Shown piece after piece: positions 8,976-17,717 of a stretch of 64,000 nucleotides of DNA. The first letter of the stretch is position 1, and every line of letters begins with the position of its first letter. The translations under genes and the position numbers were made by a program. Source of the stretch: Mucilaginibacter limnophilus (lineage in GTDB: Bacteria > Bacteroidota > Bacteroidia > Sphingobacteriales > Sphingobacteriaceae); the NCBI RefSeq assembly GCF_004005815.1, contig NZ_SACK01000001.1, positions 744,001 through 808,000 of the forward strand, in the 5' to 3' direction. Below the pieces are notes generated by a model. The model was not told the origin of the DNA and made no database searches. It saw nothing but the letters and a program-made list of their open reading frames with translations.

Positions 8976-11198
8976 TTGGAGAACCAGGAGCTAACTACCG
9001 TTGAAACCGCCAAAGACCTTGGCCTGTTACCCGAAGAATTTGAACGCATAAAGGAAATTTTGGGCCGGGTGCCTAATTTTACCGAACTGTCTATTTTCTC
9101 GGTAATGTGGAGCGAGCACTGCTCGTACAAAAACTCTATAACCTGGCTAAAAACTTTGCCAAAGGATGGGCCGCGCATGCTGGCCAAAGCCGGTGAAGAA
9201 AACGCTGGCCTGGTTGATTTGGGCGATGGCATAGGTTGTGCGTTCAAAATAGAATCACACAACCATCCTTCGGCGCTTGAACCTTACCAGGGAGCGGCAA
9301 CAGGTGTGGGCGGTATAAACCGCGACATATTCACCATGGGTGCACGCCCTATAGCGCAGCTTAACTCGTTACGCTTTGGTGATATTAACCTTGATAAAAC
9401 CAAGTGGTTAATTAAAGGCGTGGTAAAAGGCATCAGTCACTACGGTAATGCCTTTGGCATCCCTACAGTTGGCGGCGAACTTTTCTTCGACGAATGTTAC
9501 AATATCAACCCGCTGGTTAACGCCATGTCGGCAGGTATTGTTAAGGCCGGTGAAACTGTTTCGGCTACTTCATATGGTGTAGGCAATCCGGTTTACATTG
9601 TTGGCTCTTCAACCGGTAAAGATGGTATTCACGGTGCGGCATTCGCGTCAAAGGATATAACTGAAGATTCGGTAAACGATTTACCTGCTGTACAGGTAGG
9701 CGACCCATTCCAGGAAAAATTGCTGCTTGAAGCTACACTTGAAGTGATACAAACCGGTGCCGTTATAGGCATGCAAGATATGGGGGCGGCTGGAATTATC
9801 TGCTCAAACTCTGAAATGTCGGCCAAAGGCGAACATGGAATGCGCGTTGATTTAGATAAGGTACCAACCCGCCAGGAAAACATGAAACCTTTTGAGATAT
9901 TGCTGTCAGAGTCGCAGGAGCGTATGCTGATCGTAGTGGAAAAAGGCCGCGAAGCCGATGTACAAGCCGTTTTCGATAAATGGGATTTAAACTGTGTGCA
10001 AATAGGAGAAGTTACCGATACCAAACGTTTAGAATATTACATGCACGGCGAACTGGTTGCCGATGTACCTGCTGATGACCTGGTATTGGGTGGCGGTGCG
10101 CCGGTTTACCAACGCGAATATCGTGAGCCTGCTTACTTTGCCGAGAACCAAAAGTTCAAAATAGAAGATGTTGCCGAGCCGGAAGACCTGGTTGCTGTTG
10201 CCGAACATCTGCTTGGTCATCCAAACATTGCATCAAAACGTTGGGTAACAGACCAGTACGACTCAATGGTAGGTGTATCAACCATGACCACCAACCGCCC
10301 GAGCGATGCTGCCGTTGTAGCTGTTCGTGACACTGAAAAAGCTATCGTCCTTACAGTAGACTGTAACTCGCGTTATGTATATGCAGACCCGCAAAAAGGT
10401 TGTGCTATTGCCGTTGCCGAGGCCGCACGTAACATTACCTGTGCCGGTGGCGAACCTGTGGCTATCACCAACTGTTTAAACTTCGGTAATCCGTATATTC
10501 CTGAGGTGTATTGGCAGTTTGTAAGCGCTATCAAAGGCATGGGCGAAGCTTGCACCAGGTTTGAAACCCCTGTAACAGGTGGTAACGTTAGCTTTTACAA
10601 TCAATCGTCTGACGAAGGGCCGGTTTTCCCGACACCAACCATCGGTATGCTGGGTGTAATGGTCAATATTGATAATATCATGACGCTTGACTTTAAACAG
10701 CCGGGCGATTTCATTTACCTGATAGGCGAGTCGGTTAACGATATTTCATCTTCACAGTACCTTGCTTCATGGCACAAAATCAGCGCATCACCGGCACCAT
10801 ACTTTGATCTTGATAAAGAATATGCAACGCACCAGGTTATAAAAGAGCTGATCAAACATAAAATGGTACAGTCGGTACATGACGTTGCCGATGGCGGTTT
10901 ATATGTAGCGCTTGCAGAATCGGCCATGCCAAACAAACTTGGTTTTGACATAGCTACCGATGCAGCCATACGTAAAGACGCATTCTTGTTTGGTGAAGCA
11001 CAGGGCAGAATAGTAGTTACTGTGGCGCCGGCCGATCAGGACAGGTTTGTTGAACTGATGGCTACCAGCGAAACAGATTTCACGTTGTTAGGTACGGTTA
11101 CCGATGGTTACTTCCATGTAGACGAGCAGTTATTCGGCCACGTTACCGATGTGAAACTGTTATTTGATAACGTGCTTCACGTAGCGTTGGGGGAATAA
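8976..11198 (+). CDS. purL: Phosphoribosylformylglycinamidine synthase subunit PurL
   Basis: A 740-residue cytoplasmic enzyme that converts FGAR to FGAM in purine synthesis. The length matches the small PurL class, which works with PurS and PurQ rather than as the single large enzyme. Neither partner is in this window. Family sequences seen are [20 protein letters not shown] near residue 95, the ATP/Mg site region [10 protein letters not shown] near 267, [12 protein letters not shown] near 535 and [15 protein letters not shown] near 635. The reading frame opens with TTG at 8976 ([16 protein letters not shown]), a normal N terminus, and no in-frame ATG nearby gives a better one. It supplies the substrate of PurM at 1-428. 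Confidence 0.93.
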   Translation: MENQELTTVETAKDLGLLPEEFERIKEILGRVPNFTELSIFSVMWSEHCSYKNSITWLKTLPKDGPRMLAKAGEENAGLVDLGDGIGCAFKIESHNHPSALEPYQGAATGVGGINRDIFTMGARPIAQLNSLRFGDINLDKTKWLIKGVVKGISHYGNAFGIPTVGGELFFDECYNINPLVNAMSAGIVKAGETVSATSYGVGNPVYIVGSSTGKDGIHGAAFASKDITEDSVNDLPAVQVGDPFQEKLLLEATLEVIQTGAVIGMQDMGAAGIICSNSEMSAKGEHGMRVDLDKVPTRQENMKPFEILLSESQERMLIVVEKGREADVQAVFDKWDLNCVQIGEVTDTKRLEYYMHGELVADVPADDLVLGGGAPVYQREYREPAYFAENQKFKIEDVAEPEDLVAVAEHLLGHPNIASKRWVTDQYDSMVGVSTMTTNRPSDAAVVAVRDTEKAIVLTVDCNSRYVYADPQKGCAIAVAEAARNITCAGGEPVAITNCLNFGNPYIPEVYWQFVSAIKGMGEACTRFETPVTGGNVSFYNQSSDEGPVFPTPTIGMLGVMVNIDNIMTLDFKQPGDFIYLIGESVNDISSSQYLASWHKISASPAPYFDLDKEYATHQVIKELIKHKMVQSVHDVADGGLYVALAESAMPNKLGFDIATDAAIRKDAFLFGEAQGRIVVTVAPADQDRFVELMATSETDFTLLGTVTDGYFHVDEQLFGHVTDVKLLFDNVLHVALGE

Positions 11199-11207
11199 AG
11201 TAGTTTT

Positions 11208-11270
11208 TGTCATGCTGAGGTACGAAGCATCTATCGGCGAATAGATTCTTCGCTTTTGCTCAGAATGACA
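11208..11270. repeat. Palindromic intergenic repeat (REP/MITE-like)
   Basis: A 63-base element folds almost end to end: TGTCATGCTGAG pairs with CTCAGAATGACA (one mismatch), and inside it GAAGCATCTAT pairs with ATAGATTCTTC (one mismatch) around a small loop. TGTCATGCTGAG-type palindromes recur between genes in many Bacteroidota genomes (recalled, not searched). It fills the gap between purL and the VOC gene and could terminate or process the purL mRNA. I saw no second copy in this window. Confidence 0.65.
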
Positions 11271-11284
11271 GAATATATAGAATA

Positions 11285-11674
11285 ATGCTGAAAATTAACC
11301 GGGTACACCACATAGCCATTATCTGTTCCGACTATGCAAAGTCGAAACAATTTTACACTGAAGTACTTGGTTTAACCATAGTTAGCGAGGTTTATCGCGA
11401 GCAAAGAGATTCATATAAGCTCGATCTGGCTGTTGCAGGGCAATACCAGATCGAGCTTTTTTCATTTCCAAATCCACCCGCACGCCCATCACATCCGGAA
11501 GCGACAGGATTGCGTCACCTGGCCTTTGAAGTTGATAATATTGACGAGGCCGTTGCCCATGTCAACAATCATGGTGTAGCTACAGAAGCTATACGTGTAG
11601 ACGAGTTTACCGGCAAACGCTTCACCTTTTTTGCCGACCCCGACGGTCTTCCCATTGAGTTTTACGAAAAATAG
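11285..11674 (+). CDS. VOC-family (glyoxalase I-like) protein
   Basis: A 129-residue single-domain vicinal-oxygen-chelate protein. The two beta-alpha-beta-beta-beta modules are clear: INRVHHIAIICSDYAKSKQFY at the start and GLRHLAFEVDNIDEAVAHV in the middle. The four usual metal ligands can be placed: a His in HHIAI, Glu in QIELF, His in LRHLAF and Glu in PIEFYE. It resembles the GloA2/YaeR subgroup, whose substrate is not settled. Its stop codon is two bases before the ATG of the next gene, so the two are probably cotranscribed. Confidence 0.85.
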   Translation: MLKINRVHHIAIICSDYAKSKQFYTEVLGLTIVSEVYREQRDSYKLDLAVAGQYQIELFSFPNPPARPSHPEATGLRHLAFEVDNIDEAVAHVNNHGVATEAIRVDEFTGKRFTFFADPDGLPIEFYEK

Positions 11675-11676
11675 TG

Positions 11677-12390
11677 ATGAGCGGCGTATTCCGTTTCAAG
11701 CAGTTTGAGGTTGACCAAACCGGTTGTGCCATGAAGATTAATACTGACGGAGCATTGTTGGGTGCCATAGCAGGAGAGGGAAGTCCGCAAAATATTTTAG
11801 ATATTGGTACCGGGACTGGTGTGATAGCGCTGATGCTTGCGCAGCGATTTGCTGAAGCTAAAATTGACGCGGTTGAAATTGATAATAGTGCTGTGCTAAC
11901 CGCTGGGAAAAATTTTAAAAATTCGCCGTTTGATGAAAGACTTACTGTTTATGATACGTCATTTACCAGCTTCTTTGAGCAGCATTCTGATAAAAAATAT
12001 TCACTGATTGTATCTAATCCGCCATTTTATATCAATTCGCTGGCGTCTCCACAAAAGGAAAGAAACACGGCCAAACACGCAGGGAAATATTTTTTTAAGG
12101 AGTTGATGCAAGGCTTAGCTCAACACCTTACCCCTGATGGGCAATGCTGGTTAGTACTGCCTGTTGATACAGCGGCTTTGGTAAAAGATAAAACAGCGGA
12201 TGTTGGCTTACATTTGCAGAAAATTATAGAAGTGAAGTCATTTGAAAATTTTGAACCGCATAGGGAAATAGTAGTTTTTGGACTGATGCATAACATACCC
12301 TCGAAATTCTCATTTGTTATTTATAGCGATATAAGCGTTTACAGTGACCAATATATTCATACATTAAAAGACTTTTTTACTATATTTTAG
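11677..12390 (+). CDS. trmN6: tRNA1(Val) (adenine(37)-N6)-methyltransferase
   Basis: A 237-residue SAM-dependent methyltransferase. The SAM-binding loop DIGTGTGVIALML is near residue 45 and the adenine N6-methyltransferase catalytic motif SNPPFYIN near 115, followed by KERNTAKHA as in the YfiC/TrmN6 family. These enzymes make m6A37 in tRNA1(Val). The frame opens with GTG at 11674, overlapping the previous stop, but the adjacent ATG at 11677 is the more likely start. It follows the VOC gene and precedes a phosphoesterase gene by 18 bases, so the three may form an operon. Confidence 0.88.
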   Translation: MSGVFRFKQFEVDQTGCAMKINTDGALLGAIAGEGSPQNILDIGTGTGVIALMLAQRFAEAKIDAVEIDNSAVLTAGKNFKNSPFDERLTVYDTSFTSFFEQHSDKKYSLIVSNPPFYINSLASPQKERNTAKHAGKYFFKELMQGLAQHLTPDGQCWLVLPVDTAALVKDKTADVGLHLQKIIEVKSFENFEPHREIVVFGLMHNIPSKFSFVIYSDISVYSDQYIHTLKDFFTIF

Positions 12391-12408
12391 CCTTATCAAT
12401 CTACAAAA

Positions 12409-12900
12409 GTGACACGCATAGGCCTTATATCTGATACCCACAGCTACCTTGATGATGCCGTTTTTAAGCATTTCCATAAATGCGACGAAATTTGGCATGC
12501 CGGTGATATTGGCAATATTGAGTTGGCCGATAACTTAGCCGCTTTTAAACCCTTCAAGGCAGTTTACGGCAATATCGACGGACAGGATGTGCGGCGTATA
12601 TATCCGCTAAATCTGCGTTTTCAATGTGAAGATATGGATGTTTGGATAACTCATATCGGCGGTTATCCGGGCAAGTATAATCCGGCTGTACGTAATGAAA
12701 TTTATACCAACCCGCCTCAATTGTTTATATGCGGGCATTCACATATTTTAAAAGTAATGTATGATCAGCAGATCAATTGCCTGCATCTGAATCCAGGCGC
12801 CGCAGGCAAGCAAGGCTGGCACAATGTACGTACATTAATGCGTTTTAATATTGATGGTGACAAGGTAAGGGATATGGAGATTATTGAGTTAGTTAAGTAG
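12409..12900 (+). CDS. YfcE/MJ0936-type metallophosphoesterase
   Basis: A 163-residue cytoplasmic phosphodiesterase of the calcineurin-like fold. All metal-binding blocks are present in order: SDTHSY near residue 8, HAGDIGN near 31, YGNIDG near 53, THIGGYPG near 82 and CGHSHI near 105. The natural substrate is unknown; family members cleave artificial phosphodiesters. The start is a GTG at 12409 (MTRIGLISDTHS), which puts the first motif where the family has it. It is the last gene of the probable three-gene unit starting at 11285. Confidence 0.88.
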   Translation: MTRIGLISDTHSYLDDAVFKHFHKCDEIWHAGDIGNIELADNLAAFKPFKAVYGNIDGQDVRRIYPLNLRFQCEDMDVWITHIGGYPGKYNPAVRNEIYTNPPQLFICGHSHILKVMYDQQINCLHLNPGAAGKQGWHNVRTLMRFNIDGDKVRDMEIIELVK

Positions 12901-12963
12901 TTGATTTACGCGTTAATTAATCACAGCCATTCATTTGGTCAACCCAATCAACCACTAACCAAA

Positions 12964-13437
12964 TTACAACAAATTCACCTTAGCGTTTTCCACTTCAAAA
13001 ACCGAATCTATAAGTAAATTAGGTTGTTTGTAAGCAGCCACGGCAAGCTGGTCGCAACGCTCATTTTCCGGGTGGCCAGCATGGCCTTTTACCCACACAA
13101 ATCTGATTTTATGCAGTTTGCTTAATTCAAGATAGCGTAACCAGAGGTCTTTGTTTTTCTTGTCTTTAAAGCCTTTTTGCAGCCAGCCGTAAACCCAGCG
13201 CTTTTCAACAGCGTCTATCACATATTTTGAGTCGGAATATATAATAACTTCCTGGTTAGGGTTTTTTAAGGCTTCAAGCCCTTTAATAACCGCCAGCAGT
13301 TCCATGCGGTTATTGGTGGTTTTACGATAGCCTGCTGATAACTCTTTATAATGTTGGCCCGCACGTAAAATAACCCCATATCCGCCGGGGCCGGGGTTAC
13401 CGCTTGAGGCGCCATCTGTAAATAACTCAATAACCAT
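12964..13437 (-). CDS. rnhA: Ribonuclease HI
   Basis: A 157-residue enzyme that cuts the RNA strand of RNA-DNA hybrids. The four acidic catalytic residues are in their usual motifs: FTDGASSGNPGPGG (Asp near 8), NNRMELLAVI (Glu near 46), YSDSKYVIDAV (Asp near 69) and GHAGHPENERCDQLA (Asp near 132). The start at 13437 gives MVIELFTDG, standard for the family. A -7-like box abuts the start codon and lies back to back with the tRNA-His promoter. It converges on the phosphoesterase gene, with no clear terminator between them. Confidence 0.95.
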   Translation of the reverse strand: MVIELFTDGASSGNPGPGGYGVILRAGQHYKELSAGYRKTTNNRMELLAVIKGLEALKNPNQEVIIYSDSKYVIDAVEKRWVYGWLQKGFKDKKNKDLWLRYLELSKLHKIRFVWVKGHAGHPENERCDQLAVAAYKQPNLLIDSVFEVENAKVNLL

Positions 13438-13441
13438 GCGG

Positions 13442-13500
13442 CAAAGGTATCAGGAAATATTAAAAAAGCTTTGCAAATAGGCCGGAGATTTATATTTTTG
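13442..13500. promoter_or_regulatory. Back-to-back promoters for rnhA and tRNA-His
   Basis: Rightward: TTTG at 13470-13473, 19 bases, then TATTTTTG at 13493-13500, predicting a start near 13507, ten bases before the tRNA. Leftward: the reverse complement reads TACCTTTG at 13449-13442, with a TTTG-type -33 element at 13477-13474. The two -33 elements are adjacent and together form TTTGCAAA. The leftward box leaves almost no leader before the rnhA ATG, suggesting a leaderless or very short 5' end. Confidence 0.6.
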
Positions 13501-13516
13501 CACTCCAAACAAAACG

Positions 13517-13590
13517 GTAGGTATAGCTCAGTTGGTTAGAGCATCAGATTGTGGTTCTGAGGGTCGTCGGTTCGAGCCCGATTACTTACC
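13517..13590 (+). tRNA. tRNA-His (anticodon GTG)
   Basis: A complete 74-base cloverleaf. The acceptor stem is GTAGGTA/TACTTAC with one G-T pair. The D arm is GCTC/GAGC, the anticodon stem TCAGA/TCTGA with loop TTGTGGT (GTG, His), and the T arm GTCGG-TTCGAGC-CCGAT. The discriminator is C (13590) and a G precedes the first base (13516), both hallmarks of tRNA-His. CCA is not encoded. Confidence 0.97.
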
Positions 13591-13788
13591 CTTCAAGGGG
13601 GTAAAAGATTTTAAGGTCTTTTGCCCCTTTTTATTTGCTTCCTTGATAATCTTATAGATATAGTAATAAACATCGCTTACGGGAGCAATTCGATGTTGTA
13701 AGTTTTCAAAAGTGAATTTTTCAGGGAACGTAGAGCCAATTAGCCTTTTTTCTTCACTCATTCTTACAATCAGACAATCCTTAAACAT
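13582..13788 (-). pseudogene. Probable C-terminal remnant of a serine recombinase
   Basis: A 68-residue open frame whose middle part, EEKRLIGSTFPEKFTFENLQ followed by HRIAPVSDVYYYIYKI, resembles the C-terminal end of Bacteroidota serine recombinases, where a K-x-x-I-G-S-x-F-P-E-K-x-x-F block recurs. This comparison is from memory. There is no resolvase or recombinase domain upstream, so if the call is right only the tail is left. The frame then runs into the tRNA terminator, so its last 15-20 residues are not meaningful. Position next to a tRNA fits an old integration site. Confidence 0.35.
13595..13632 (+). terminator. Terminator after tRNA-His
   Basis: An 11-bp stem, GGGGTAAAAGA paired with TCTTTTGCCCC (one G-T pair), closed by a small loop and followed by five T's, directly after the tRNA. 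Confidence 0.85.
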
Positions 13789-13958
13789 TTTTGTTACTGT
13801 GAACCGGAAGTCTTTTGCTCACCTTTTTTGTTTGAAAGTTGCTGTTGGTTGAGCATAATAAATCCGGCGGGTTCAGTAAAGTTAGTTATGCGTGACGTAA
13901 GGCCGATTTATAATCGCAAGGCTGTAGGTAAACTAAACCTGCAATAAGTGGTTCACTA

Positions 13959-15146
13959 TTAATGAGATCTCCTGTTTGATGGATTATCTATTTGATAAAT
14001 CAGACGCTGAGATTTCCTTAATGCATTTGCATATGGTTCATTCAATAACCTAACTGTGGTTCCGCTTACGTGTTGAACTTCATCCCAGAGGCCGCTCTGG
14101 TGCCAGTACGTAAGATTATCCCAATCGGGACGGTCAATAATCGGGTAGAGGCATATGCCCCAAAACGGAATACCTTGTTGTATTGCTTTAAAGCATTCGT
14201 TGGTAACGAAATCAATCCATAGCGGCCTGTCTTCTTTAGGATGGCTGGTTTCTGTTAATACGATAGGCTTGTTATAACGGTTGTATGCGTCTGTCAACAA
14301 TGCGCTCAAAGGGCGCCAGCGTAGGTCTTCTTCTTCATTTAACCAGGGTAAAAATTCATTAAAACCAACTACCCATTGGTTATTGTAGTAAAAATTAACA
14401 CCCATCATATCCAGCAAATCTGGCGAGCCCCCAAGCTCCGGACAAATCCGTCCTACCAGTATATCCAACGCCTGAAACTGTTCTTCATGTGCCTTCGCTG
14501 CTTCTTCAATTTCAGCTTTATTGGCAAAAAGGGGTGGCACAATGTTAACAATGGGTTCGGTGGTAAGTATGCGAATGCTCGGGTCAAGCTCTTTGATGGC
14601 TTTAATGCCGGCAATATAGGCACGCATCAATTCATACTTTATAGTCCAGCCCTGGCCGGTGCAGTAGGGGGTAGTTCCAGCAGCTTCGCCACCCAGCCAT
14701 GATATAAAACTCACCTCATTAATAGGAGTTACTATTAATACGTCTGCCGGGTATTCCGATCTGTAAAACTCAACAAAAGCACGGCAGATTCCCACAAATC
14801 GTTTGGTGAAATGCGGGTGTAGCGGGCTTAGATCATCAGGGTAGCCAAAATGACATATATCCCATATCTGCTGAATACCGTTGGATTTACCTTCGGCAAG
14901 CATTGTTTGAACAACGCTGAAATCATATTGGTAGGGCTGCTTTTCTACATGGCTCCACCTAATTCCTTCACGAACGGTAGTGATATCGAAGTCTTTTATG
15001 TCTTCATAATCGGTTTTTAAACGGCTTAAGTGGTGGGTGGCGTTGATTAGATCTACCCGGTTGCCCGAAATGTTCAATTGGTCTGTACATTCATAGCCCC
15101 CCATCCAAAAAGATTGAAAAGGACTGCTATCATGAGGGGTTTGCAT
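13959..15146 (-). CDS. GH1-like glycoside hydrolase
   Basis: A 395-residue protein with a TIM-barrel glycosidase pattern and no signal peptide, so probably cytoplasmic. TPINEVSF near residue 145 fits the family 1 NE(P) acid/base motif, and VLTETSHP near 305 fits the catalytic nucleophile. It opens with FWMGGYECTDQ, as in a group of GH1-related proteins found beside UDP-galactopyranose mutase genes (recalled). The true substrate is unknown. It is divergent from the glycosyltransferase/glf pair across 250 bases. A frameshifted relative of the same broad family lies at 17701-18763, so this may be the surviving copy of two related proteins. Confidence 0.7.
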   Translation of the reverse strand: MQTPHDSSPFQSFWMGGYECTDQLNISGNRVDLINATHHLSRLKTDYEDIKDFDITTVREGIRWSHVEKQPYQYDFSVVQTMLAEGKSNGIQQIWDICHFGYPDDLSPLHPHFTKRFVGICRAFVEFYRSEYPADVLIVTPINEVSFISWLGGEAAGTTPYCTGQGWTIKYELMRAYIAGIKAIKELDPSIRILTTEPIVNIVPPLFANKAEIEEAAKAHEEQFQALDILVGRICPELGGSPDLLDMMGVNFYYNNQWVVGFNEFLPWLNEEEDLRWRPLSALLTDAYNRYNKPIVLTETSHPKEDRPLWIDFVTNECFKAIQQGIPFWGICLYPIIDRPDWDNLTYWHQSGLWDEVQHVSGTTVRLLNEPYANALRKSQRLIYQIDNPSNRRSH

Positions 15147-15396
15147 GTAATTTTAGAAGTTTATTAATGAGATTAGCGCACACCAATCGGTTGAAAGTAA
15201 TTGTGGAAGCGCACTAATATGAAAGTATAAAATGTGCAGGATTGTTTTTAGCAACAAGCAAATGTGGATTTTGTTGTATTGAAGGAGCAATGGCAAACTG
15301 AACTTATACCTTAACGTTTTTAATTAAATATTAATTTATATATTTTACTTTAAAACAATCGGCGCTGTTAATACTTGTTAAATAAAGAGGTAACAT

Positions 15397-16584
15397 ATGC
15401 AGGTAAAAAGCGACCAGTCAATGGAGCACTTAGGGCTGAATTTTAAAAACATGCCAAAAAATCTGGTTTGCTTTTCCCATCTCCGGTGGGATTTTGTATT
15501 CCAAAGGCCACAGCATTTATTAACCCGCTTAGCTACAGCTATGAAGGTTTTTTATATTGAAGAGCCCGTAATTATTGCTTCGGATAAATTTTCATATTAT
15601 TCATTACAGAAAAGGAGCGATAATATCACGCTTATTGTACCGCAGCTTCCGGCAGGGTTAAGCCCGACAGAAACAGTTAAAATGCTGGAGCAATTGCTTG
15701 ACGATTTTATGACAGAGCATCAAATAACCGACTACGCTTTTTGGTATTATACACCCATGGCGCTCGAATTCAGCCGAAAATACAAGCCCAAACTTACTGT
15801 TTTCGACTGCATGGATGAGTTATCTGCATTTAAGTTTGCGCCAGAGTCGTTAAAAACTTTGGAACAAGAGCTAATGCAAAAAGCCGATGTTGTATTTACA
15901 GGAGGGCATTCATTATATGAGGCCAAAAAATATCAGCATAATAATATACATGCGTTTCCCAGTAGTATTGATAAAGCACATTTTGCTAAGACACGGGTGC
16001 TTAAAACAACCACCAAAAACCAGGATGCTGCGTACAGGCCGAAACTGGGATTTTATGGCGTTATAGATGAACGGTTTGATATTGACCTTATTAAAGGAAT
16101 AGCCGATGCGCACCCCAATTGGGATTTGATGCTGGTAGGCCCGATAGTTAAAATTGATCCTCAAATTTTGCCGGTAAAAAATAACATTCATTATATGGGG
16201 CCGAAAAGCTATGACGAACTGCCAAACCTCATGGCCGGGTGGGACATTGCACTGATCCCGTTTTTGCTAAACGAGTCTACCCAATTTATTAGTCCTACGA
16301 AAACGCCTGAGTATTTAGCTGCAGGATTGCCGGTAATATCAACGGCTATACGTGATGTGATAAACCCTTATGGCAAACTTGGTTTGGTATCAATAGGCAA
16401 CACACCCTTAGATTTTATGATGCTTGTCGAGAAGGAACTGCATCGTACAGACAGAGAAGCATGGCAGCAAAAGGTAGATCTGTTTTTATCTGATATTTCC
16501 TGGGATATTACGTATGCGCAGATGATGAATGTAATGAGTGCTGCATTAAGCCCGGTACCGGTTTTTAACAATACCTTAGTTTAA
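15397..16584 (+). CDS. Glycosyltransferase, GT-B fold
   Basis: A 395-residue cytoplasmic or membrane-associated glycosyltransferase. It begins its domain with LVCFSHLRWDFVFQRPQHL, typical of glycosyltransferases in UDP-galactopyranose mutase clusters. The C-terminal half shows LGFYGVIDERFD, then SYDELPNLMAGWDIALIPF and SPTKTPEYLAAGLPVIST, the nucleotide-sugar-binding region of GT4-like enzymes. A GAGG-containing ribosome-binding sequence (near 15387) precedes the ATG. It ends two bases before glf, so both are surely cotranscribed. A natural reading is that it uses the UDP-galactofuranose made by Glf or extends the same glycan; this is inference. Confidence 0.8.
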   Translation: MQVKSDQSMEHLGLNFKNMPKNLVCFSHLRWDFVFQRPQHLLTRLATAMKVFYIEEPVIIASDKFSYYSLQKRSDNITLIVPQLPAGLSPTETVKMLEQLLDDFMTEHQITDYAFWYYTPMALEFSRKYKPKLTVFDCMDELSAFKFAPESLKTLEQELMQKADVVFTGGHSLYEAKKYQHNNIHAFPSSIDKAHFAKTRVLKTTTKNQDAAYRPKLGFYGVIDERFDIDLIKGIADAHPNWDLMLVGPIVKIDPQILPVKNNIHYMGPKSYDELPNLMAGWDIALIPFLLNESTQFISPTKTPEYLAAGLPVISTAIRDVINPYGKLGLVSIGNTPLDFMMLVEKELHRTDREAWQQKVDLFLSDISWDITYAQMMNVMSAALSPVPVFNNTLV

Positions 16585-16586
16585 TA

Positions 16587-17717
16587 ATGATGTTTGATTA
16601 TTTAATAGTAGGAGCGGGTTTTGCAGGAAGTGTATTAGCAGAACGCCTTGCGGTAGCCGGAAATAAAAAAGTGTTGCTGATAGACAAAAGAAATCATATT
16701 GGTGGAAATGCTTTTGACTATTATGACAATGAAGGTATTCTGATCCATAAATACGGGCCGCATATTTTTCATACCAACAGCCGGGAAGTTTTTGATTATT
16801 TGTCAAAATTTACGGAGTGGCGAAATTATCAGCATAAGGTACTGGCTGATCTGGATGGGCAGCAGGTGCCTGTACCCATCAATTTAACCACAATTAACAC
16901 ACTATATAATTTAAACCTGAGCAGTAGCGAACTGGAGGGCTTTTTTGCCGATAAAGCAGAAGATGTTAAGCAGGTACGCACATCAGAAGATGTTGTTGTT
17001 AAGGCGGTAGGACGCGATTTATACAACAAGTTTTTTAGAGGCTATACGCAAAAGCAATGGGATTTGGACCCCTCAGAGCTTGACGCATCGGTAACGGCAC
17101 GGGTACCAACACGTACAAATAAAGACGATAGGTACTTTACTGATACGTATCAGTCTATGCCTTTGTATGGTTACACCAAAATGTTCGAAAATATGCTTAA
17201 CCACCCAAACATTAAGATTATGCTGAACACAGGTTATCGTGAAATTGCAAATGAAATCGCTTTCAGTAAAATGATTTTTACAGGGCCGGTAGATGAATAT
17301 TTTAATTACTGCTATGGTAAGCTGCCTTATCGTTCAATTAATTTCAAATTTGAAACGTTTGATAAAGAACAATTTCAACGGACAGGAACGATTAATTACC
17401 CGAACGATTATGCCTTTACCCGTATTACAGAGTTTAAATATTTAACCGGGCAAAAGCATCATAAAACCAGTTTAGTATACGAATTCCCGACCGCAGATGG
17501 AGATCCGTATTACCCCATTCCGCGTCCGGAAAATGCTGAACTGTATAAAAAATACAAAGCCCTGGCAGACCAGTCTGACACGCATTTCGTTGGCCGTTTG
17601 GCTACTTATAAATACTATAACATGGACCAGGTAGTGGCTCAGGCGTTAAGCACATTTAAAAAAATACAGGCAGAGGTTGGTATAAAATCAATGCATAATA
17701 ATGAAGCCGCAGCCTGA
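16587..17717 (+). CDS. glf: UDP-galactopyranose mutase
   Basis: A 376-residue FAD enzyme that interconverts UDP-galactopyranose and UDP-galactofuranose, the precursor of galactofuranose in surface glycans. The N-terminal FAD-binding fold DYLIVGAGFAGSVLAERLA is clear. It is followed by RNHIGGNAFDYYD, GPHIFHTNS, and the C-terminal FVGRLATYKYYNMDQVVAQAL with conserved aromatic and Arg residues. Two ATGs are adjacent; 16587 is used. It follows the glycosyltransferase by two bases and its 3' end overlaps the start of a decayed gene. Confidence 0.95.
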   Translation: MMFDYLIVGAGFAGSVLAERLAVAGNKKVLLIDKRNHIGGNAFDYYDNEGILIHKYGPHIFHTNSREVFDYLSKFTEWRNYQHKVLADLDGQQVPVPINLTTINTLYNLNLSSSELEGFFADKAEDVKQVRTSEDVVVKAVGRDLYNKFFRGYTQKQWDLDPSELDASVTARVPTRTNKDDRYFTDTYQSMPLYGYTKMFENMLNHPNIKIMLNTGYREIANEIAFSKMIFTGPVDEYFNYCYGKLPYRSINFKFETFDKEQFQRTGTINYPNDYAFTRITEFKYLTGQKHHKTSLVYEFPTADGDPYYPIPRPENAELYKKYKALADQSDTHFVGRLATYKYYNMDQVVAQALSTFKKIQAEVGIKSMHNNEAAA

